A DNA stretch of 64,000 bases, taken from contig NC_060253.1 in the NCBI RefSeq assembly GCF_921293095.1, positions 72,081,992 to 72,145,991 on the forward strand, written 5' to 3'. Numbering within the stretch: the stretch's first letter is position 1; the number at the start of each line of letters is the position of its first letter. Positions 27,359 through 39,300 of this stretch are shown here, one piece after another. A model generated the notes under the pieces. The model saw only the letters and a list, made by a program, of their open reading frames with translations. It had not been told where the DNA came from and made no database searches. The position numbers and the translations under genes were made by a program. The DNA comes from Ischnura elegans (lineage: Eukaryota; Arthropoda; Insecta; Odonata; Coenagrionidae).

Positions 27359-30300
27359 GAGACACTTTCTACTCCTCTCTTCAAGGAGAAAACATTTGAA
27401 AGTTCGCATCGAGTACTGCCCCAGCTGTGCTAATAATATCTTAAGTGGACCAAGGCATCTTTCGTGACAGGGTGCACAGTTCAGCTGAAAAGTAATATAT
27501 GAAATTACATAAGCATTACGTGGCCATTACAACAGATCATTTACATGTCTGAGAGTATTGGCGATTACTAGACGACAAAGCACTGATTACTAAGCAAAAT
27601 TCGTGAGTGCGACTATAATCCGATGGTAAGAGTGAAAGGGAAATTGGCTTCACAAGATCAATATTTCTCATAAATAGTCTAAACCAGGGGGAGCAAACTT
27701 TTCAGTCCGAAAGCCGCACTAATTTTCAAGAAGCAGTGTGGGGGCCCACTAAATACTCCAGTTCCAAACAATACTGAACTAAAGCATAATATTTTTTATT
27801 AACCGACCACGTAAGCAGAGACTGATCTGTACAAGATAACAGAAAATAGTGAATACTAAAAACATTTTTTTTTGGAAGCTTTGTCAATTAATAAGTTTCA
27901 TTCACCTGAAAGAATAGTGTGGTGCGAAATGAACGTAATTGTTGACGTATTCAGAAAGGAAATACCACTACCACTACTATTACTACTACTACGACTTAAT
28001 AGTATTTTCACACTTATCGCTCGAGAGCTATTTATCACACAGGTAATGCCTTGAGGCGTGCTTGATCTCCACGCCAAGCCGACAAAGAATACACGTGACA
28101 GAAGTTTCAACGGGATCCAAGAATGATACTTTCTCAGAGGACACTGTGAATAGAATTTAAAATGTCTTTCCTACTACAGGCTCCGTTGGGAGTTCGTTAG
28201 TGGAATGACTTACACTTGAGAACCTTCAAAGGCCAGGTAAACAACATATGACCAACTACACCATTAAATAAATATGACCCCATTTAAGTAGGCTTCTCCA
28301 GCGTCAATAATCGTCCACAGAATAAATTTACGGCCATTTTACTCCTTCATGACAAAAGCGGGAGATAACTGCGAGGATTTAAGTACAACGCTAAGGAGTA
28401 TATCGAATCTCTACCGCAATACAATGTTATGAGAAATGGATAACAATGAAATACGCCTCTTTCCGAAAATGTATGCTTCAATTGTGCTGTAATTAGCCAT
28501 TATCACGCAAGAAATTGGTAGGCATTCCGGTTAAAATAATATATATTTAGCGTTTATAACATGTAAGGTTTCGATTTTTAGACGTACACATCGAATTCAA
28601 CAAATCAGTTCTTAAATCCGAAGCTACGAGCAAGCAGCAAGCAAACTAGAATATGAATCAAGTAAAATATATACCAAAGTCAAATATAACTAAGATAAAT
28701 ATGTTCCTGAACGTGATCCAATATGCATTTAAATCTGATGCAACAGCGCGTTCCAGCGTATCTAAATAATCTTCAAAATACAATGACGAGATATAATTAA
28801 AAACCTAGTGGACAGTACAACATTTGGCGCTAAATAATTTAAATAAGGAGCCAAAGAGTGCCACTGAATCAAATTATATTTTACCAGAGATAAAAGCTGA
28901 CATCACGTGCAAAAATATCCTATGAATAAGGAAATTACAGGTAATTCATGAATTGATAAATGAAATGTCGTTATTCACGGTTCAGTCGTCACTTAATATC
29001 TCGAAAGGAAAAACTCCGCGGTGATGCTGTCAACGACCGACCAAATTTCAAACATTATCGAGCAAGCGTGGTGCTAAACTTCACAGTGAATGATTCAATC
29101 ATCGCCTGATAAGCACCTCGCAAAACACCTCATCAGGTTTCGGAGCCACTTGTGTTTGGATACTTCCAATTTCCCTCAGTTCGGTGCAAATAAAACTTAA
29201 AAAACCCTCATCAAAGTAGCATGCTCCCGTATTTGAACAAATAATAACGATAGAACGTAGGTTTCCGCGGCGATGGTTTGATCTCTGCATTTCTCCAGGG
29301 TTTTCTTCCGCGTCAGCTTGTTTGTAGACAACAGTTTCCTCACTGAGTGTAGACAACAGAACCTGGCCACGACATCAAATTTGAGGAAAAGAAACTTTTC
29401 GTTAAGGAGTGCCGATACTTCCCAAGACAATTTAGGGAAGCAATAGAAATTCAAAAAACACCATCGAATTTCAATAGAGAAGATGGATACTTCCTTCACA
29501 GCGCCTGGAAAAGAGTCATCAAAGAGAGAGCCAATCAGAGAGAAGCGCCCAGTCAGACAGCCAATCACAGTGCAGCTCTCATCCAGCCTACAGTATATCA
29601 GCGAGGCAGAAACCAACAGCCGACACCTTCGACCTGAAGACGCTGGCAGGATAGCCAGCGAAACTGTTGTCTACAAACAAGCTGACGCGGAAGAAAACCC
29701 TGGAGAAATGCAGAGATCAAATAATAACGAGTCTACTTGGAATCCCGCTGGAGCAAAAAGGAAGGCAACGTCGTCTAGAAGAAGCCTTTCCTCTAGGTTT
29801 CCCTCCCAGCAACTTTAAGAGAATAGGAACCAAGACCATTTACAGTATTTGGGTATGAATCATTAATAATCATTTTTCAATGATATAAGATGTTGATCAG
29901 TAATGAATGCGGTTGAACTTATAAAAAATAAGTACTGGCAAAAGTCTTCATTTCTCAGTTATTTTTTAAATATTAACTTACAAAGATAAATATTTTCAAA
30001 TGGCAAGACAACCAAAGATGCTGGTCTATTATTCGAAAAAGATATTAAAAAAACTCAAAAAATTAAAATTTAAGTGTAGCTTAAGGTATAGAAGGCTAAA
30101 TGTTTACGAATTTCCACGTTAAAATATCGCAGTTTTTATTAGAACCAAGAAGATTAAGTTTACAAGTTTTATATATGGCATGCATTTTCGTGGCAAAACC
30201 CGAAACAATATGAAAAGGAACTCGTGTATTATAAATAGTCACGAAACGATACAGCATTGATTTCGGAACTCTGTTTATATATTGATACCAGCGGATCCAT

Positions 30301-33300
30301 TAACACCACCATTACATCAAGTTCTTAAATACACCTAATCTCATTATCATAATGTGCTACTTTTTCGTAGCAAAAAGTATAATTTAAAGATCCCGGTGTT
30401 AAAAAATACATGGGAACATGTCCCGGCACAGAACACTCACGAATAATTCCCGTACATCCCAGGTCTTTGTGGACAACATATATAGTCGAAGGGGTACTAT
30501 TACATCATTTCCGCGTGTATAACAGCAACTAACTACATCTGACGGCCACCCGAAGGCGAATAGAGAGAAAAGTCTCCATCATAGCGGTTATCTCGTACAC
30601 GTAGGACAACACTGGAAACGGTCAGGTCGGTAGGCGGGGCATGCCTATGGGTAACTTAACCCTAAGCTAGGTCACGGTCGGGCATGGCCCTCGGTTTCCA
30701 CTTAGGCCTTGACCTTCGGTGAATACAGTGAGAGCGAAAGAGAAAAAGCCTGAACGTCTGGGGACTCTCAAGGGATGACGTCGCTCGCCCCAAGTCGGCT
30801 GTTTCCCATTATCGCCAGGATGTGTGCCTGGATTCACAAGCGCGCATACTCAAGCGGAACACTCCATCAGAATAAAAATTCGGATTCTATAAAAGTACCG
30901 TAAAGGCACGTTTGGTAGATAGAAGCGCGCCTTCACACCGTATACAATTTCGCGTCTAAGTGCTGGAAATAGTGGGAAGGAGCTTTGGCAGTGACTGCAC
31001 AATACCAGACGAAAAGTATGCATGGTTTAGAGCACGATATGCTGGTAGTTATTAAAATTGGTAAAATAAGACAGAGCTATATATACTTCAAAAGAATTTT
31101 GCCTCGAAACAAGAGATCACAACATATATCAGCAATCAAAATATTAGTTTGAAACAGCTTTCCACTACGCTCTCCTATTTTTTTTATACAATACATACCA
31201 ATTGAGGAACTTAGAAGCTAATGGTGATAAGTGCAATAGCCCGCCATTGTACCCCACCTACCAATACCTATACTTATCTCCAAAAATAAAAAAATTCCCT
31301 TATCCCCCTTGGCTTCTAGGGTCCTCAATTCTTTTATGCCCTCTCATTACTTATCCAATAAACTTCGACAATTTTATTCGTTAAGATGGGACCTATTAAG
31401 TTGTCCCGAATTCTTCCTATGATTTTTGAAAGACTTTTCTCTTATTCTTATCAGTACTTACGTATAACTCACTTGATCTATTCACTTTAATTTGCAACAA
31501 TATTCGGCATCAAATAATTAACTTTCAATTGTAAAAAGAGAAATCAGGACACTTCCATGCATATTCTTTAAAGGCACCTTTCAAGTGGCTTTAACTGACC
31601 GACGCGCAATGTTTATCCAACTTACGCATTCTTCGGAACTAAATTTAAATTCCAGTATCCGTTCTTTACAACTTCATAGTTGGTATACAACGTATTCACC
31701 TATATTAAATTTTTATAAATAATTTCACATAACAACATGCATTTAATATACTTATGTCATAACACCACCTACCTAAATGCCATCATGAAGTAAAATTTTA
31801 TACAATAGTTAAAATTCACATTTTTACTAAAACTTCATCTCACCCAAATAAAGAATAATGAACGAACATCGTTACAATTTACATAGCAATATCACTTGAA
31901 TATCCACTAATTTGTCGATGAAATTGATTTAAGGAGGGTCAAGGGTTGCCGCGAGTTTTATTCTGCCATTTCAGTTGATGATGAACCAATGAATGACCTC
32001 ACAAACTAACGTTTAAATGATTAAGAACGCATAAAGAAGCTTTATGACGATGCATTTTAGATTAGGAATGTCATAAAATTGATGAGCTTCGGCGAGGAAG
32101 ACCCAATTTGCACGATGTTGCATTTCAAGTCGGCGGGGGATCATTCAAAGTGGAACACCTCCACACACTAGGATACTTTCATCACCATGCACTTCTATTT
32201 CGCAATTTTGTGGCATCCTTCCAGCGACGTAAAGGGGCAGCTTAAACCAGGCGCCAGAAGCCAATGGAGTTGACGGGATATTGAACCACTCGGACAAAGC
32301 ACTAGGCACTAAATTTCAAGCATGACCTAAATTTATGATCTCAATCACAAATTTCACTGGACTGGTGAGCAATATACTAAGAAGACGAGAGCTAATCATG
32401 AAAGATGTCTAAATACACAGTCATATGATTAGAAGTACAGTTGCATCCACTCCCATGGCAATCTCGGACCAGACAAACAGTTCTCGCATCATGTTTCCTT
32501 CTTGGTGCACATAACGAACACGGGAATCATTGTATCCAAACTCAACAACTAAAAAAATCCCTGCAATGGTTTTACACGTGCATGAGAATACACTCTAAAG
32601 TAGTAAATTATTCACCGCCTCTAATGGAAGAACAACTAAAATAACGGGTACATGTAATGGCTAGGAATACGATGGCGGTCCAGAGTTCATCCCCCCCTAA
32701 AAACGGGGAGAATAAAGAAATAAGTAAGTGCCATTATCTGAATTAGTTTAATGAATCCATCTCGATGGCATGTTCGCAGCATGTCAAATACTCATGTATC
32801 ATCATTCGTATATATATAAAAATAAAATACCATCGGGTGTCTTTACGTGCGTAAACCTCTACTTACAGTGATTTAACCTCCCCATTCCTCAAAATAAAAT
32901 CTATTCACGCCACAAGAGATATTAATTTCTAAACACACACCCTTCTCTAGAAAAAATCTCGTACATCCTCGCTTACATAACTAACACACAAACCCTGAAT
33001 AGAAATGGCCCCACTGTGAAGGAGAAGCAGACGTATTCAGGCACGATTAAATTAAATATCAAAGAAAAGAAATAATAATAGGGTGGTTTCCTATTATTTT
33101 TTTATTACCTAAATCGAAAGATTATTACTCCTGGAGTACATATTTCACGTTTTTAGATTTTTAAATGACGATATCTATTTTTCGCGATCAAATGAAAAGT
33201 GAAAAATTTCAAGCGCGCGAAAACGCGACGCGTAAGTAGGAATGAAGGGAAAAAGTCCGTGCGACGCATTTCTGGTTCCCCCTCCCGCCTGGTAGGTGAC

Positions 33301-36300
33301 CTTGATCGAGGCTCTGACCGCTGATAGGACGCAGGATGCTAACGGGTAGCTGAGTACCTTCCTGTCTGGTAGCGCATGGCTTAAAAAAGGTTTATTAATA
33401 CCTTATCAAGCGAAGAAAACTTTCCGACCTTAGCCAGTTTTAATAGGTGATTATTAAGACATGTTTCCCTGAGCTCTGTGCCTCATGCATGCATTGGTAG
33501 CCTCTGACGATGCATAACTCCTATCCTCTCGTGTAGAAACTAGGTCCCTGTGACGTCACGTGGAGTGGAATCGCATGGGCGCCAATCTGGCCTTTTTCAA
33601 ATGAGGATAGAATTTGACCCTTGCCATTCGTCTAAACCGGTATTTCAAAAACCAAATAATTTGTGTATTATGAATACACTAATGGTGGGTAACGAATCGC
33701 CATCAATGCCTTTTGTTTTCTTTGATGAAGGAAACTACCCTATTGTGGCGTGCGATTGAAAGAAATTTAATCGTGGCAGCATCCAACGGCCATGGTTAAC
33801 TCTTAAGGGGGCCGGTTCTTTTTGGCAAGCCGAACAATGCCCACAAAGACGCGGCAGCCACGATCAGCTGATGGTGAAAATCTTAAACCGCAGCCTTCAG
33901 TATAAATAGCCGAGCTGGGATTGACGCAAGAGAGGCAGAGGGGCGCCGAGAGGAAGATGGCACCCTACGTGCAAACTGGAGAATCTTCCGCTAGAGAGTT
34001 GTCTAGTTCCCCGCGCAAATTTGACTCATTAGGGCGTTTGGCATTGTATAAGTGGGTCAGTGTCTATTTCAACAATTCTATAACACTCCATATTAGCTCT
34101 ATGAATTACTACTACCGATATTCAATGAATTACAATTATTAATTCGATGGCATCAACATTAGGAATTTTCTGAAAAAAATCCCATCTCTTGAAAATAAAA
34201 TCCTTTAAACCCTTCAGTGAATTGTGTTACAACAGCACTAGCACTTGCATTAAAATAATTTGTACTGAAGTTATATGTTTTAATAAAATCACGAGAAAAC
34301 CTTGCAAAACGAATAACATTTACCAAGATAAAGTAGGTACGTAATATAGAATGGTTAAAAGAAACAAGATGGTGCCCATATATAGTGTAACTGCTCCAAA
34401 TGTCCAATGTAACCTACAAGTTGGAACATAGCGACGCATCAACACATTATTTACCTTCGTATTTTCGCAGGTGCCACATTTTTATACTTCAGATACAGGA
34501 AAATTTTAGCAATGCTCATCTCTATATTCCCTAAAACTATCAGAAAGACAATGTACGTTTTGAACAAGTAATTCATGTCGATAAAAAATTCAACCGGTAA
34601 AGAGAATGTGATGCGTCTTCACAATATGGAAACGAGCAATGAACTAAGGTTTTATAAAAGTGAAATTCTCAAGTCTCTTTCACTTATGATGGAACAGTTT
34701 TACTTCCCACCTTAAACAACCAAATGAGAATATTAAGTGAAGATTGAAATGAGTGGACACCGACGTAAAAGCATTCTCACGATTGGATATCAACATCATT
34801 ACTATTGAGAGTAGTTCATAATTGTTTCAAAGACAAATAGGCAAATTATCATTGCAGCCACTTTGAAGTACTTCGAATACGGGGCGACCTCAGGGCAGTG
34901 ACGCGTAAACGAGTGTCAAGATTTTTCTCGTCGGACACGACCAATTTTGAATCTCCCGAATACGCACATTCCGATGAAGCATCGTACGCGAAGCGCAGCG
35001 CAATCTACAAAAAATATCTCTCCGCCATCTTGAGACCACTTATCTCGACAAGAGCAAACAACAGACGTGTCAAACCAATTCAAATAATCGTCCCGTTTAT
35101 CAGTGAGTATACTCCGGAGGCACTACTAACCGCATTTCGCGGTCTGATTACATATTATTTCCCACAGAAGATTTCGCCGAAAAAATTATTTTTTGTCACC
35201 GCTCGATCCAGCTACACAAAAGCGGCCCTCTGGCTGATAACAGTGTTTTCACATATTAGATTAGAAGCTAAGAGAAGTATAAGATGTGAAAGATTGAGGG
35301 GAAAAAATATAATTCTGGAGTTAGATATTTTTCCATTAAAATCGGCATCAGGAAAGCATGTATTTCAGAAATTCGAATGATGAAAGACGAGGACCTCAAG
35401 ACACCACTTAAATGTGACGTCCGATCGCCTAAAATCATATACACAACAACTTGACAATTCTAGTTGTTATTTCATCAGCAGTAAAGGTTGTCATTAGTTG
35501 AGAAAACCTAAAGAAAATCTTGATATTAAGCACAAATAAGGGAGATATTTATTTCCATTGATAGATATGTAAACTATGCAAAACAAAAGCGAATTAACCA
35601 TTGAAAAGTGGTCTCTGTAGCGGTTGGAGGAATATGTCATACATTTTTCAAGTTCATAATAAGCCGAGTTGAGTTGCTTTGACCGTGACTTATGCCACAG
35701 GCGTCTATTAGGAGAGAGAATTTAACAACTGTGGACAGAAACCACTTCAGCAGTAAGGGTTCCTTCCACGACATGTTCCAATAAATCACAGCGTAATATC
35801 CTACCCTAATCAGCCAAAAACCTTTCCTTTACGGGTACTCGGGCTTAATCTCCGAAACCGCGATACTTTATATCAAATGAAGGAAAGTTTCATCGCATCA
35901 GCCTAATTTCTCGGGATCATGACCAAGCGTTGGCGGGCGATATAAAAAAATGAGGAAATAGGCCACGTCGCAGAGTGGGCTTAAATCGAGAGAAAAAGTT
36001 TACCCAAACCACAAAAAGGGGCTTCCGGAGCCAGAAAAATGTAACTTCACGTACACATTTTTATACATACAATGTTCACCTAAATACTCGGTAAATTAAC
36101 TACTTAACTCAATCTCTCCCTATACCTTAATAGATAAATCAATGGAAAAATAACTAGGGAGGTCTTGCTATTTTAAAAGATGGTTTTATAAAGATTAAAT
36201 TTTATAATTACGCATCCACCACACGTCACGAGGATGCTCGGGATATAGGCCGCTTATGAAACAGACGAAAGCTAAATATGAGAAGCCATCAGCTCCATTT

Positions 36301-39300
36301 CGCTTCGGTATGCGCGCTATCCCTGGACGGAGCAATAAATATGGATGAGGATCAAAGAAACGAGGAAGACCACTTCATGAAGAATGCGGATTCTTGATTT
36401 TATGGGCCACTTAATTCGTAAAAAAGGGGACTCAACACAAGGTTACGCTTCATTCGACAAAACAATGTTAACAACCAAAACTATTCTCTCAAGTCGGACA
36501 TGAGCTTTTGGAACAATCCATACTGCCTTAAAAATTCTTTATCAGGAAAATAAATAAATGCCAAAGCACCATAAGCCAAAATTCTGCGCAAGCAAAGGTG
36601 GAACTAGTTCCTATGAAGTAAATAAAACCAACACTCGAACAAAAGGTTATTTTTTTAGACTAGCTTTGCATTCGTAGATTTCCTTCCAGACACACGTTAA
36701 ATTATTCAATAAATGAAAACATAAAAGAAAAAATGAAAAAAAAAACATTTTAGGAGCAGCCATCGAACTACGAAGTCGAAAAATCAACACATCTTAACAC
36801 TTTTTTTTAGCTAATGACAAACTTCCGCACTGCAAGCGAGACGCAAAGAGCGTGATGCGGTAGATTGGCGCATAATTGATGACCCATTGACATTTTTTTA
36901 CCTCATACCACTAATCTAACAATGCGGGAATGAATAGCGAAATATCAAATTATAATATACAACACAGGCGTCAAAAAACTTGATTACGGCTTTATTACTG
37001 GGGCCTTTACTAGACTGTGATTTAAATAATTACAATTCTTCCTTCAATTAGAGCCTTCAATTTAATCAAATGCAAGACATCTTCCACTCATATTTATTCT
37101 AATAATTAAGCGGATTATGTCTATTAATAAGCAAGAAATAAAGGGCTTTACAATTAGTATTCTTTAGTATTAGAAAGAAAATGGCTGCCATGGCACAGAG
37201 CGAGGCTATTTTGATGCCATTGAAGAGAATAGTCGCCATACTAATGACATGGGTCAATCCCAATATCCCCCTATTTCCAACAAATTTGATAAGATTTGCG
37301 AATAATCCCTCGAGTCTAGGAAAGACCCAGATGTTCCAAATCATTTATCTCGCTCGCTTTGTCTCCCATTCCCAATTTCCCGAAAGGTATTGGATAAGCC
37401 ATGTATTTTCGTCAGGCGTGGGCAGGGCGTTGAGTGATTTCGTAGATATTACGAAATATAGGGGTTCACTCAAACCTGCTAAAAAACACGGTGTCTGCAT
37501 CAAGTATGCCGGAAAGAAAATTATACGAGAAGTAATAAGTCTAATATCGGCTTCAGCATGCAGCCAAGTTTCACTTAAAGCTCAAAAGTTACTAATGGCC
37601 ACAATGTCCGATAACCATCCTTAGATCTGCAAGTGTCTGGATGAGCTATCGTTAGCGTCAAATAGTACTAAACTTTCAAAAATGCATTTAGGTATTCATC
37701 TCGGACTCCGACGTTTCGGAAAACGGCTTTTTTTCCATTATCAAGGAACTAATGCCAATATGACTGCAATAACCTGGTTCAGATCCCGGGATGAATACCT
37801 GAATATTACTCAACACGATAAATTAAAAGTTCCACAAATGTAGTTTCTTTTATTCATTCATGAAAAAATTCACACTTTGCAATCAGTAATGAAGGTCAAA
37901 TATCTGCACCTATTAACTTGATAATTATTTTAGGTGCCTTAACTCCACGAATATGTAGGAAAACTGGAGGAAATTTCTGCTTGGCTTTCCTCAACGTCAA
38001 CGCTAAAATGAACGATGCCTAATGATAGTATAAATTTAACCATACCTTAGAATATACTCAAAATTAAAATGCACCATGGCCAAGGTCAAGGAATGAAATT
38101 TTAAATCGTTATGGACGAGGGTAACGATTTTCACCGATTAAGTGAGACCCTCACACAGAAGGCGTCGCGACATTAACGTATTTGGGATCTTATAACAAGA
38201 TTCTCCTCATTTGCGTCGCACGAGTAGCTATCGACACATAAAACCTCGTTATCTGTGGCTGGAGCAGAATTTCATCTCGAGGCAGGCTTCCATTTCAAAC
38301 AGCGTGGTGAGGGCGGAGGCCAAGGAATGAAGTCAAGAATTCGTATCGACGTGACGGGCCCGCCGTCTTCACTACGGTCTAGATATCCTCAGATTTTCGG
38401 CTAGAATAAACCAGGGTTACCAGACGATCATACAAAATCTTGATCGAGTGCTCCAATTTCGACTCATAAACGATGTAAGGGAGTAAATCCTGAAACATTC
38501 TATACGCCCTCCTTTTTATGAAATCGAAAATTTTGATATTATATTTATGCTAAAAAAGTTTAAAACGTTACATTGTCTCGTATTCCATAGCAATGTGTCT
38601 CAAGGCTGATATTTTGCAATAGAATAGTTACATAAAAATGGTCAATGTTACATGGACTCTGCTTGATTTTTGGTTCCAAGCGCTCCGAATTTAACAAAAG
38701 TGATGATTATGTTTCTTTTATGGTATTCACACTTTTGATGCATTTCTCATGCAAACTCACAGGCTATGATAGATTAGGTAAGAGCTCATCTCATTGAGAA
38801 ACAGACAATGAATTCCCCACATTCAGTTTAAGAAGTTATAGTTTCTTCCCCTGGGTCACATCGAAATATTATCAGGGATGTCCTAAGGATTCATCCGCGA
38901 CTTGAACTTGGGGACCTTCGTTCCAAAGAGGCATCCATGAATTGCAGCCATCTACTAAAAGCACTTAAATACCATAGTTCAAAAATATACAGGGGAACCC
39001 GGGGCGGAACGGGGTAAACGATTTTTAAGTGTGAAAAAAGCGGCAATAACTATAAATATTAAAAGTTAAGCAACACTAATCTGGACTAGATATAATTATT
39101 GCCGCTTGCGCAGCACCTTTTTTCGCACTTAAAAAAATCGCTCACCCCGTTCCGCCCCGCCACCCGGGTTCCCCTACTTAGGCACTTAACAAGAGAAAAA
39201 AATATTAATGGAGTCAATCGTCCACAACATCTCCGATTAAAACTTCAAAGCACGCGCGTTTCAGATCGGAAGCTCATCACGGAGTAAATCATATTGCGTG

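Noticed and set aside
29099..29818. Overlapping 85-, 139-, 111- and 63-codon frames as genes
   Set aside because: Their shared peptides on opposite strands arise from the perfect inverted repeat; there is no independent coding signal.
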